Shown piece by piece: positions 8,832 through 16,599 of a stretch of DNA of 64,000 nucleotides. Position 1 is the stretch's first letter. The number at the start of each line of letters is the position of its first letter. The stretch covers positions 930,001 through 994,000 of the forward strand of contig NZ_VAHD01000001.1 of the NCBI RefSeq assembly GCF_005876985.1. Reading direction: 5' to 3'. The translations under genes and the position numbers were made by a program. This DNA is from Rhodoferax bucti (GTDB taxonomy: Bacteria; Pseudomonadota; Gammaproteobacteria; Burkholderiales; Burkholderiaceae_C). The notes beneath the pieces were generated by a model. It did not search any database. It worked only from the letters and a program-made list of their open reading frames with translations, and was not told where the DNA came from.

Positions 8832-8854
8832 TAGTCCATTTGGGCTATTGGTGC
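8832..8854 (+). promoter_or_regulatory. Shared upstream motif of PEP-CTERM units, copy 3
   Basis: This block begins TAGTCC and ends GGGCTATTGGTGC. It ends 53 nt before the ATG at 8908, exactly as copy 2 does before its start codon, which suggests a fixed promoter or operator geometry. Confidence 0.6.
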
Positions 8855-8907
8855 AATGCAGCATAGGGTTAATACTTAATTTGTCACACATTCACCAAGG
8901 GGGGTTT

Positions 8908-9081
8908 ATGAAACTCAAGTCGTTGATGCTTATTGCCGTTACTGCTGCGCCTGCTTGGGCTGTGCAGGTATCCGGTGCTGATTTGTTGACTTCCGTGGCA
9001 ACCACTGACGGCAACTCCTTGGCCATGTTGGCCGTGGGGTTGGGCCTGATGGCCACCATCGCTCGCCGTCGCTTCAAGTAA
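8908..9081 (+). CDS. 57-residue mini-protein with signal peptide and PEP-CTERM-like tail
   Basis: A very short exported protein starts at an ATG behind AAGGGGGG. It has a signal peptide (MKLKSLMLIAVTAAPAWA), about 14 intervening residues (VQVSGADLLTSVAT), then a tail SLAMLAVGLGLMATIARRRF. The tail matches the membrane helix and arginine cluster of the PEP-CTERM proteins upstream, but the PEP motif is replaced by TDGN. It stands alone between two terminators and has its own copy of the shared upstream motif, so it is probably expressed. It could be a degenerate substrate, a decoy or regulator of the exosortase, or a small membrane peptide. No function can be assigned. Confidence 0.7.
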   Translation: MKLKSLMLIAVTAAPAWAVQVSGADLLTSVATTDGNSLAMLAVGLGLMATIARRRFK

Positions 9082-9109
9082 AGCGCCACACGGCTCCTTG
9101 AGGAGCCTT

Positions 9110-9153
9110 CTAACGAAAAAGGGCTTGTCTGATGACAAGCCCTTTTTCGTTAG
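9110..9153. terminator. Long bidirectional terminator
   Basis: A perfect inverted repeat with 20-bp arms (core GGGCTTGTC with GACAAGCCC) and loop TGAT contains A- and T-runs on both sides. It separates the 57-residue gene from mmsA on the opposite strand. A smaller hairpin (GGCTCC with GGAGCC) precedes it at 9092-9107. Confidence 0.9.
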
Positions 9154-9205
9154 TGCAGCAGCTGAAAACACCGGGTGGCAGTCGACGCTGCCACCGGTTT
9201 CAGTC

Positions 9206-10711
9206 TCAGCGGCTGCTGGGGAAGCTGAACACTGCCCCCTCACGCACACCGGCACTGGGCCAGCGCTGGGTGATGGTCTTGCGCTTGGTGTAGAAGCGCA
9301 CCGCGTCGGGTCCGTAGGCGTGCAGGTCGCCGAACAGGCTGCGCTTCCAGCCGCCGAACGAGTGGTAGGCCACAGGCACGGGCAGCGGCACGTTCACACC
9401 CACCATGCCAACCAGGATGTTGTCGGTGAAGTAGCGTGCGGCTTCGCCGTCGCGGGTGAAGATGCAGGTGCCGTTGCCGTACTCGTGGGCATCGATCATG
9501 TCCATGGCCTCTTGCAAGGTTTTGACGCGCACCACGCCCAGCACGGGGCCAAAGATTTCTTCCTGGTAGATCACCATGCCGGGTTTGACGTTGTCAAACA
9601 GGCAGGGGCCGAGGTAGTAGCCGTCTTCATGGCCTGCTACCTTCAGGCTGCGTCCGTCCACCACCAGCGTGGCGCCTTCTTTCACGCCCTGGTCCACATA
9701 GCCTTTCACCTTCTCAAAGTGCGGCTTTGTAACCAGCGGGCCCATGTCCATGCCGAGAGCGGTGCCGGGGCCCACTTTCATCTTGGCGATCTCGGCCTTC
9801 AGGCCTTCAATCACCGCGTCGGCGGTCGCGTCACCCACCGCCACCACCAGCGGGATGGCCATGCAGCGCTCGCCGCAAGAACCATAGGCCGCGCCCATGA
9901 GCGCGCTCACGGCGTTGGCTACATCGGCGTCGGGCATGACCACCGCGTGGTTTTTTGCGCCGCCCAGGGCCTGCACGCGCTTGCCGTGCTTGCAGCCTTC
10001 AGCGTAGATGTATTCAGCAATCGGGGTGGAGCCCACAAAGCTCACGGCCTTCACGCGCGGGTCGCGCAAGAGCGTGTCCACGGTTTCTTTGTCGCCGTTG
10101 ACCACGTTAAGCACGCCGGGTGGCAGGCCGGCTTCCAGTGCCAGTTCGGCCACGCGCAGGGTGGAGCTGGGGTCGCGCTCAGACGGTTTCAGCACAAAGG
10201 TGTTGCCGCAGGCGACCGCCATAGGCCACATCCACAAAGGCACCATCGCCGGGAAATTGAAGGGGGTGATGCCGGCGGTCACGCCCAGCGCCTGGAACTC
10301 GGACCAGCTGTCGATAGCTGGGCCCACGTTTTTGCTGTGCTCGCCTTTGAGCAGCTCGGGCGCGTAGGAAGCGTATTCCACATTCTCGATGCCGCGCTGC
10401 AGTTCGCCCAAGGCGTCACTCAGCACCTTGCCGTGTTCGGCGGTGATGAGGGCGCAGAGTTCTTCGGCGTGCTTTTCCAGCAAGACTTTCAGGTTGCTCA
10501 TCACGCGGGCGCGCTTGAGCGGGGGGGTGTTGCGCCAGGCAGGGAAGGCGGCTTGCGCGTTGGCAATGGCTTCTTCTACCGTGGCTTTGGGGGCCAGCAG
10601 CACGCGTTTTTCTGCTTGGCCGGTGGCGGGGTTGAAGACGTCCTGGGCGCGTTCGCCGGTGGTGATGATCTTGCCGCCGATGAGGTGGCCGACTGTTAGG
10701 AGTTGGGACAT
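9206..10711 (-). CDS. mmsA: CoA-acylating methylmalonate-semialdehyde dehydrogenase
   Basis: This 501-residue aldehyde dehydrogenase oxidises methylmalonate or malonate semialdehyde with NAD and CoA to propionyl-CoA or acetyl-CoA. The catalytic cysteine is in GSCGERCMA; FNFPAMVPLWMWP and FGPVLGVVR are typical of the MmsA branch. Length fits the family. It lies downstream of an omega-aminotransferase on the same strand, separated by an 87-bp gap that holds one 47-nt repeat. Together they would convert beta-alanine to malonate semialdehyde and then acetyl-CoA. The divergent LysR gene at 12388 is the likely regulator. Confidence 0.93.
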   Translation of the reverse strand: MSQLLTVGHLIGGKIITTGERAQDVFNPATGQAEKRVLLAPKATVEEAIANAQAAFPAWRNTPPLKRARVMSNLKVLLEKHAEELCALITAEHGKVLSDALGELQRGIENVEYASYAPELLKGEHSKNVGPAIDSWSEFQALGVTAGITPFNFPAMVPLWMWPMAVACGNTFVLKPSERDPSSTLRVAELALEAGLPPGVLNVVNGDKETVDTLLRDPRVKAVSFVGSTPIAEYIYAEGCKHGKRVQALGGAKNHAVVMPDADVANAVSALMGAAYGSCGERCMAIPLVVAVGDATADAVIEGLKAEIAKMKVGPGTALGMDMGPLVTKPHFEKVKGYVDQGVKEGATLVVDGRSLKVAGHEDGYYLGPCLFDNVKPGMVIYQEEIFGPVLGVVRVKTLQEAMDMIDAHEYGNGTCIFTRDGEAARYFTDNILVGMVGVNVPLPVPVAYHSFGGWKRSLFGDLHAYGPDAVRFYTKRKTITQRWPSAGVREGAVFSFPSSR

Positions 10712-10738
10712 AGAGGGGTTTACTAGTCAAAAGGGCTG

Positions 10739-10785
10739 CTAGCGCACGAGGAATGTGCGCTAGTAGCTATAAAAAGAATAGCGAG
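10739..10785 (+). repeat. 47-nt palindromic repeat (intergenic)
   Basis: Starts CTAGCGCACGAGGAATG and continues TGCGCTAGTAGCTAT, with TAGC near the 3' end. It lies between mmsA and the aminotransferase gene. Confidence 0.75.
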
Positions 10786-10798
10786 TGGATGGTTCGCT

Positions 10799-12175
10799 TT
10801 AGGCAGTTTCGTTGATGGCCTCGCCCAAGGCGTTGACCAGGCTGTCGATTTCTGCCTCGGTGGTGATGAAGGGCGGCGCCAGCGCAATGCAGTCACCGGC
10901 GTAGCGCACGTAAAAGCCCTTGTCCAGGCAGCGCATGGCCACCTCGTAAGGGCGCTTGGCGGGCTCGCCGGGCACGGCGGCCAGGGTGAAGCCGGCGGAC
11001 AGGCCCAGGTTGCGGATGTCGGTGATGTGCTTGGCGCCGCGCAGGCTGTGCACGGCTTTTTCAAAGTAGGGAGCCAAAGCGTTCACCCGCTCAATCATGT
11101 TTTCCTTGACCAACAGGTCCAGCGCCGCAATGCCGGCCGCGCAGGCCACGGGGTGGGCGGAGTAGGTGTAGCCGTGGGGGAATTCCAGCATGTAGTCCGG
11201 GCCGCCCTGCGCCATGAAGGTGTCGTAAATCTCTTTCTTGGCCACCGTCACGCCCAGGGGCTGCGCGCCGTTGGTGATTTGCTTGGCAGCGTTCAGGATG
11301 TCCGGCACCACGCCAAAGTAACCTGCGCCGGTGTAGGCGCCCAGGCGGCCGAAGCCGGTGATCACTTCATCAAAAATCAGCAGGATGTTGTTCTGGGTGC
11401 AGATCTCGCGCAGGCGCTGCAGGTAGCCTACCGGCGGCACCACGATGCCGGCCGAGCCGGACATGGGCTCCACGATCACGGCCGCAATGTTGGAAGCGTC
11501 GTGCAGCGCGATCAGACGCAGCAGTTCGTCAGCCATGTCACCGCCTTTTTCGGGCAGGCCCTTGCTGAAGGCGTTGGACGCCAGCTGCGTATGAGCCAGG
11601 TGGTCGGCCTCAATGCCCTGGCCAAAGGTCTTGCGGTTGGCGGGCAGGCCGCCCACCGAAATGCCGCCAAAGTTCACGCCGTGGTAACCCTTCTCGCGGC
11701 CAATCAGGCGGGTCTTGCTGCCCATGCCCTTGGCACGCCAGTAGGCGCGGGCCATCTTGAGCGCGGTGTCGGCCGACTCAGAGCCGGAGCCGGTGTAGAA
11801 CACATAGTCCAGGCCTTCGGGCGTCAGTTCCACAATCTTGTTGGCCAACTCAAACGACAGCGGGTGGCCGAACTGGAAGGCGGGCGAGTAGTCCATGGTC
11901 GCCATCTGCTTGCTCACCGCCTCGGTGATTTCGCGGCGGCCGTGGCCCAAGCCTGCGCACCACAGGCCCGATAGGCCGTCGAAAATCTTTTTGCCGTTGG
12001 AGTCGGTGAAGTAGGCGCCTTGGGCGCTCACCATCATGCGCGGATTGGCTTTGAAATCGCGGTTGCCGGTAAAGGCCATCCAGTGCGACTCCATCCACTC
12101 ACGGGACATGGGGAATTTGGATGCGCTGGTAATGGCTTCACCAATGGCGGGGCTGCTGGTGTCGTTGAGCTTCAT
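10799..12175 (-). CDS. Omega-amino acid (beta-alanine)-pyruvate aminotransferase
   Basis: This class III PLP aminotransferase has 458 residues from the chosen ATG at 12175, which GGAG precedes; an upstream in-frame extension to 12256 looks non-coding. Key features are DEVITGFGRLG, the PLP lysine in AAKQITNGAQPLG, and GLSGLWCAGLGHGRREI near the N-terminus, as in beta-alanine-pyruvate transaminases. The substrate amine is inferred from the neighbour mmsA, which would use the malonate semialdehyde produced. It is divergent from the LysR gene at 12388. Confidence 0.88.
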   Translation of the reverse strand: MKLNDTSSPAIGEAITSASKFPMSREWMESHWMAFTGNRDFKANPRMMVSAQGAYFTDSNGKKIFDGLSGLWCAGLGHGRREITEAVSKQMATMDYSPAFQFGHPLSFELANKIVELTPEGLDYVFYTGSGSESADTALKMARAYWRAKGMGSKTRLIGREKGYHGVNFGGISVGGLPANRKTFGQGIEADHLAHTQLASNAFSKGLPEKGGDMADELLRLIALHDASNIAAVIVEPMSGSAGIVVPPVGYLQRLREICTQNNILLIFDEVITGFGRLGAYTGAGYFGVVPDILNAAKQITNGAQPLGVTVAKKEIYDTFMAQGGPDYMLEFPHGYTYSAHPVACAAGIAALDLLVKENMIERVNALAPYFEKAVHSLRGAKHITDIRNLGLSAGFTLAAVPGEPAKRPYEVAMRCLDKGFYVRYAGDCIALAPPFITTEAEIDSLVNALGEAINETA

Positions 12176-12317
12176 GAGAGGACTCCGTTTCAGAGGGACA
12201 TGCCACAGGGGCGATGGTGCATTGTGGTGGCTCCTGTTACTCTTATGAATTAACAAATAGCACTATTTACTTGGCAGTTTATGAAAGTAACCTTCGCCCC
12301 TACGCTCCCCTATTGCA

Positions 12318-12383
12318 TGCGGGTCGCGGCCCCCCGAGGGGGCGCCTTTGGTAAAACCCCAAAGCCTCATCTTGGGGCGGCCC
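12318..12383 (+). repeat. GC-rich palindromic repeat (intergenic copy)
   Basis: The sequence holds TGCGGGTCGC, then GCCCCCCGAGGGGGCG, a variable middle, and CTTGGGGCGGCCC. The same blocks in the same order occur inside recQ at 34361-34407. This copy ends four nucleotides before the putative start codon of the LysR gene. Confidence 0.65.
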
Positions 12384-12387
12384 TGCG

Positions 12388-13323
12388 ATGAAAGCTTCCC
12401 CCACAAAAGCCAAAGCCGTCCTCGGCCAGATCAGCGATATGGATTTGCGCTTGCTGCGCGTCTTCAAGGCGGTGGTGGATTGCGGGGGCATGGCTGCCGC
12501 CGAGCTGGAACTCAACATCGGCACGTCCACGGTGAGCCGCCACATTAAAGACTTGGAAACCCGCCTGGGCCTCACCCTGTGCCGGCGTGGCCGGGCCGGC
12601 TTTGCGCTCACCGCCGAGGGTGAAAAGATCTACGCCCAGACCACCCAGCTACTGGCCGCCACCGATGCCTTTCGCAGCAGCGTGGACGAAATCCATCAGC
12701 GTATGGGGGGGCAGCTGCAGGTGGCCGTGTTCGACAAAACCGCCAGCAACCCTGCCAGCCACATTGCCGAAGCCATCGCTCACTTCCACGCTGAGGCTCC
12801 GGATGTGGGGTTGAACCTGCACGTCGCTACGCTCACGGCGATTGAGCGCGGGGTGCTGGACGGGCAGTTCCATGTGGGCATCATCCCCGGCCACCGTGCG
12901 TCGGACGTGCTGGACTACACCCCGCTGTTTGACGAGCACATGCTGCTCTACTGCGGCACCCGTCACGCGCTGTGGAACGCCGACCAGAGCGCCCTGAGCT
13001 GGGACACCTTGCCCCAACACGAGTTTGCGGGGCTGGGCTACCACTCCCCCAATATGGAGCTGAGCCAGCGCATGCGCCTGCCACGCCGTGCCACGGGGTT
13101 TGATCAGGAGTCGATCGCGACGCTGATCCTCTCAGGCCAGTTCTTGGGGTTTTTGCCCGATCACTATGCCGAGAGCTTTGTGCGCCGGGGCTTGATGCAA
13201 GCCGTGCGGCCTGATTTGCTGAGCTACGCTTGCCAGTTCTTCGCCATCACGCGCAAGTCACCGCAAGCCAGCCGTGCGACAAGGGCGTTCCAGCAGTGCC
13301 TGGAAAAAGTGCATGCGAACTGA
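12388..13323 (+). CDS. LysR family transcriptional regulator
   Basis: This 311-residue protein has an N-terminal winged helix-turn-helix (MDLRLLRVFKAVVDCGGM, then NIGTSTVSRHIKDLETRLG) and a C-terminal periplasmic-binding-protein-like effector domain. It is divergent from the aminotransferase and mmsA genes, the usual arrangement for a LysR activator of an adjacent catabolic operon, so control of beta-alanine use is inferred. No good ribosome site precedes the ATG at 12388, which abuts a repeat; the in-frame ATG at 12439 is a credible alternative start. Confidence 0.85.
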   Translation: MKASPTKAKAVLGQISDMDLRLLRVFKAVVDCGGMAAAELELNIGTSTVSRHIKDLETRLGLTLCRRGRAGFALTAEGEKIYAQTTQLLAATDAFRSSVDEIHQRMGGQLQVAVFDKTASNPASHIAEAIAHFHAEAPDVGLNLHVATLTAIERGVLDGQFHVGIIPGHRASDVLDYTPLFDEHMLLYCGTRHALWNADQSALSWDTLPQHEFAGLGYHSPNMELSQRMRLPRRATGFDQESIATLILSGQFLGFLPDHYAESFVRRGLMQAVRPDLLSYACQFFAITRKSPQASRATRAFQQCLEKVHAN

Positions 13324-13370
13324 AGAGTCGTAGCCGGTATTGGCGCAGGATTTCCCTAAACCTATGCCAG

Positions 13371-13458
13371 AGCTGGCGGGGTAGGCGTTCTGCGCAGGTC
13401 AAGGAGGAGGCCGCAAAGCGGCCGGGGGACACGGAGCAGAACGCCTACTCCGCTAGCT
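13371..13458. repeat. Large imperfect hairpin between convergent genes
   Basis: Two 23-nt arms (13371-13393 and 13436-13458) are complementary except for two positions that form G-U pairs in RNA. Their shared core is GTAGGCGTTCTGC with GCAGAACGCCTAC. An inner hairpin GGCCGC-AAA-GCGGCC sits in the loop. It could terminate both the LysR gene and dadA, or be an interspersed repeat. There is no T-run, so classical termination is uncertain. Confidence 0.6.
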
Positions 13459-13501
13459 CCCACCAGACACAGTGTTGAGCCGTGCCCAAAAAGACGCAAG
13501 G

Positions 13502-14833
13502 TTAGGCCTGCGCTCCGTAAAACTTGAAGTTCATCTCCGGCTTCTTGCCGTGGATCAGCTCGGCAATCGCCTTGCCTGAACCCGCACCATGCGTCCAACC
13601 CAGCGTGCCGTGGCCGGCGTTGACCCACAGGCCGCGCACCGGGCTTTGGCCGATGTACGGGATGTTGGTCGGGGTGGCGGGGCGCAGGCCGGTCCAGTAA
13701 TTGGGCTGGCCGCCTTGCGCTTCGGTGCGGGTGTCGCACACGCCGGGCAGCACTTCTTCAATCCGGCGGGACAGCATATGGCATCGGGCTTGGGCGACCG
13801 AGGAGTCCAGCGTGAGGTCAAAACCGCCCACCTCGATGGTGCCGGCCACCCGCAGCTGGTCGCCCAGGCGGCTGATGGCCACTTTCTTGGCGTCGTCGAT
13901 GGTGGAGACAAACGGTGCCAGCTCGGGCTTGAGGATTTTGAAGGTGGCGCTGTAGCCCTTGCCGGGGTAGATAGGCAGGTTCACACCCACAGTGCGCATC
14001 AGCGGCGCGGTGTAAGAGCCGGCGGCCACGACCACGTGGTCGGCCTTGATGAGGCGGATGGAACCGGGCACATTCCGGCCCTTGGCGCCCGCAGACAGTG
14101 CGCGCACTGCTACCGAATGTATAGCGTCTCCCGCCGTCTCCAGACGCTCCACGCTGTGCTCGTACAAAAACTCGGCGCCGCGCGCCACGCAGCGCTGGGC
14201 CAGTTCCTGGGTGAAGACCAGGCAATCGCCCGACTCATCGCTGGGGGTGATGGTGCCGCCCACAATCTGGTGCGCGAACTGCTTATAGGCCGGTTCGATC
14301 TTGAAGAACTCTTCCTTGCTGATGACCTGGCGGTTCACCCCGTACTTGCGCATCAGCGCAGCGGCTTCGCCGGCAGTGTCAAACGACTTTTGGTCGCAGT
14401 AGTAGTGGGCAATGCCGCGCTCCAGCCGGTTGTACTCGATGCCCGTAGACGCCACCACCTCTTTGAGGGCGGCGTGGCTGTAGGCACCCAGGGCCACGAG
14501 CTGCTGCACATTGCGCTCAAAGGCGGCATCGTTGCAGTTCGCCAAAAACTGCAGCCCCCAGCTGTACTGGTGCAGGCCGGGGCCGAAGGGGTTTTGGGGG
14601 CGGAACAGCAGGGGCGCTTCCTTGCTGAGCATCCATTTCAGGGCTTTGAGCGGGGCGTCCTTGTTGGCCCAGGGCTCGCAGTAGCTCACCGAGATTTGCG
14701 CGCCATTGGCAAAACTGGTTTCCAGTGCGGCACCGGCTTGCCGCTCCACCACCGTGACTTCGTGGCCGAGCTCCAGCAAATGCCATGCTGTGCATACGCC
14801 GATGGTGCCTGCGCCGAGAACAATAATTTTCAT
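13502..14833 (-). CDS. dadA: D-amino acid dehydrogenase, FAD-dependent
   Basis: This 443-residue flavoprotein starts MKIIVLGAGTIGVCTAWHL, a Rossmann GxGxxG motif followed by VVERQAG. Its C-terminus has GLRPATPTNIPYIG and GHGTLGWTHGAGSGKAIAEL, typical of DadA. It oxidatively deaminates D-amino acids at the inner membrane and feeds electrons to the respiratory chain. The segment DAIHSVAVRALSAGAK (14082-14128) coincides with a 47-nt repeat in antisense and may be an in-frame insertion. It is divergent from a LysR/ArgP-type gene at 14919, which is a likely regulator. Confidence 0.9.
   Translation of the reverse strand: MKIIVLGAGTIGVCTAWHLLELGHEVTVVERQAGAALETSFANGAQISVSYCEPWANKDAPLKALKWMLSKEAPLLFRPQNPFGPGLHQYSWGLQFLANCNDAAFERNVQQLVALGAYSHAALKEVVASTGIEYNRLERGIAHYYCDQKSFDTAGEAAALMRKYGVNRQVISKEEFFKIEPAYKQFAHQIVGGTITPSDESGDCLVFTQELAQRCVARGAEFLYEHSVERLETAGDAIHSVAVRALSAGAKGRNVPGSIRLIKADHVVVAAGSYTAPLMRTVGVNLPIYPGKGYSATFKILKPELAPFVSTIDDAKKVAISRLGDQLRVAGTIEVGGFDLTLDSSVAQARCHMLSRRIEEVLPGVCDTRTEAQGGQPNYWTGLRPATPTNIPYIGQSPVRGLWVNAGHGTLGWTHGAGSGKAIAELIHGKKPEMNFKFYGAQA
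14082..14128 (+). repeat. 47-nt palindromic repeat, copy inside dadA (antisense)
   Basis: The copy has TTGGCGCCCGC at the 5' end, TGCGCGCACTGCTAC from position 18 and ATAGCG near the 3' end, at the spacing of the other copies. It is read by dadA in the same phase as the uup copy; both encode DA, four residues, then AVRA. Confidence 0.55.
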
Positions 14834-14918
14834 CCGCGCAGTGTCAGGGAAGCCGAAGACTTGTAAAAGTAAAATTAACTGGTTTGCGAAAACATTAGTT
14901 GGATTAATAAAGAAAACC

Positions 14919-15836
14919 ATGCGCACTTTTGACTCAGACGCCCTCGAATGCCTGGCCGCCATCGTCGAAGAGGGGGGCTTCGAGCGCGCAGCCGTGCGCC
15001 TCTCCATCACCCAATCCGCCGTCTCGCAGCGGCTGAGGGCGCTGGAGGCGCAGGTGGGCACGGTGCTGCTGGTGCGCAGCCGCCCGGTCAAGGCCACGTC
15101 GGCCGGGCGCTTGCTGATCAAGCACGCCATGCAGATGCGCCTGTTGCGCGCCGACCTGGAAACCGACCTCAAAGACCTGGCCCCCAGCACCGGTGCGGTG
15201 CGGGAGGACGAGCGCATCTCGATTGCCATCAACGCCGACAGCATTGCCACCTGGGCCCTGCCCGCGCTGGACCCGCTGGTGCACGATGGCCTGCCGCTGG
15301 AAGTGATCACTGATGATCAGGATTTCACCCACGAGTGGCTGCGCGAAGGCCAGGTGCTCGGCTGCGTGACCACCTTGAAGCAGGCGCTGCGGGGCTGCAA
15401 AGTGCAGTCGCTGGGCGCCATGCAGTATGTGGTGGTGGCCAGTGCCGACTATGCGGCGGCCCACTGCCCGCAGGGGCTGACGCCGCACAACTTCCGCAGC
15501 ATTCCGTTTGTGGCCTTCAACCGCAAGGACGACCTGCCCACCGAGTTCGTGAGCCGCGCACTCAATCTGCGCCGGGTGTCTTTGAGCCAACGCTTCGTGC
15601 CCAGCTCTGAGGGGCAGGTGCGCGCGGTGCTGGCTGGCTGGGGGGCGAGCATCGTGCCCGAGTTGCTGGTGCAGGGCTTGCTGGAGAGCGGCCAACTCGT
15701 TAACCTGGCGCCCGATATCCGTCTGCCGGTCAACCTGTATTGGCACTGCTGGAACCTGGATTCTGAGGTGATAGACCGCCTCACCCAAGCCTTGTCTGGC
15801 GCGGCCATCCGGCTGCTGGGCGCGAAAACCAAGTAG
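14919..15836 (+). CDS. LysR family regulator, ArgP type
   Basis: This 305-residue regulator has an N-terminal helix-turn-helix in SITQSAVSQRLRALEAQVG and an effector domain with ArgP/IciA-like features (LLVRSRPVKATSAGRLL). ArgP proteins sense lysine or arginine and often control an exporter. Here the divergent neighbour is dadA with only 85 bp between the starts, so control of D-amino acid oxidation is plausible. I chose the ATG at 14919 because family members begin with about nine residues before CLAAIVEEGG; a longer frame upstream overlaps dadA. Confidence 0.85.
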   Translation: MRTFDSDALECLAAIVEEGGFERAAVRLSITQSAVSQRLRALEAQVGTVLLVRSRPVKATSAGRLLIKHAMQMRLLRADLETDLKDLAPSTGAVREDERISIAINADSIATWALPALDPLVHDGLPLEVITDDQDFTHEWLREGQVLGCVTTLKQALRGCKVQSLGAMQYVVVASADYAAAHCPQGLTPHNFRSIPFVAFNRKDDLPTEFVSRALNLRRVSLSQRFVPSSEGQVRAVLAGWGASIVPELLVQGLLESGQLVNLAPDIRLPVNLYWHCWNLDSEVIDRLTQALSGAAIRLLGAKTK

Positions 15837-15889
15837 TCACAAAGTAGCCGAAGCGCCTATTTTTTGACAGCGGGGCATAAAATACCCGC

Positions 15890-16531
15890 ATGACCGAACC
15901 TACTGCCGCCCGCGAGCTGCCTGCTGCCCCTGCCAAAGTCTCTTTCAAAAAGCAGATGTTGCAGGCCCGCGAGGACGCCATCATCCGCGCCGTGAACCTG
16001 CTGCTGGCCGAAAAAGGCTTCGAGGCGATGACGGTGGATGAGGTGGCCGCGAGTGTGGGCATTGCCAAGGCCAGCTTGTACAAGCACTTTCCCAGCAAGG
16101 AAGACCTGGCCGCCGCCGCCATGGCCTACCTGATGGGGCAGGCCCAGGCCTTTCTCGATACCTTGCCGGAGGACATGTCGCCCCTGCAGCGCCTGCGTGC
16201 GGTGGTGCGCTGGACCATGGCCCTGAAACTGGCCGGCGAGATGCCCTCGCTGCCCAGCCAGAACAGCACCTTGCGCGCCACGCTGATGGGCCACAAGGGC
16301 TATATGGATGGCCTGATGGATGTGAGCGACCGCTTGGGCGCCTGGATCGAAGCGGCCCAGGCCCAGGGGCTGATCAACCCCGAGCTGCCGGCTATTGCCG
16401 TGCTCTACACCCTGTACGCCCGCGCCTGCGACCCGGTGCTGGAGTTCTTACGCATGGGCGGCCAGCACACCGATGCGCAAATCATCGACCTGGTGATGTC
16501 CACCTGCTTTGATGGCTTAAACACCCGCTAG
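15890..16531 (+). CDS. TetR family transcriptional regulator
   Basis: This 213-residue protein has the TetR helix-turn-helix near residues 45-65 (MTVDEVAASVGIAKASLYKH, then FPSKEDL) and a helical ligand domain. The stop codon TAG is the TAG within the first four bases (CTAG) of a 47-nt repeat. No obvious target is divergently transcribed; the nearest genes are the ArgP-type gene upstream on the same strand and galM converging from the right. Ligand and targets are unknown. Confidence 0.88.
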   Translation: MTEPTAARELPAAPAKVSFKKQMLQAREDAIIRAVNLLLAEKGFEAMTVDEVAASVGIAKASLYKHFPSKEDLAAAAMAYLMGQAQAFLDTLPEDMSPLQRLRAVVRWTMALKLAGEMPSLPSQNSTLRATLMGHKGYMDGLMDVSDRLGAWIEAAQAQGLINPELPAIAVLYTLYARACDPVLEFLRMGGQHTDAQIIDLVMSTCFDGLNTR

Positions 16532-16574
16532 CGCTTGCAGAATATGCGCAAGCAGCTATCTATTTGATAGCAAA
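16528..16574 (+). repeat. 47-nt palindromic repeat (at TetR stop)
   Basis: Starts CTAGCGCTTGC and continues TGCGCAAGCAGCTATC, then TATTT and GATAGCAAA. Two internal hairpins are clear: GCTTGC with GCAAGC, and GCTATC with GATAGC. Confidence 0.8.
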
Positions 16575-16599
16575 TTGCTGGCGCACGCCATCGGGTGCG

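Noticed and set aside
9098..10699. A 533-codon open frame antisense to mmsA
   Set aside because: Shadow frame rich in His, Ala and Gly that starts inside a terminator; mmsA on the other strand is complete and well conserved.
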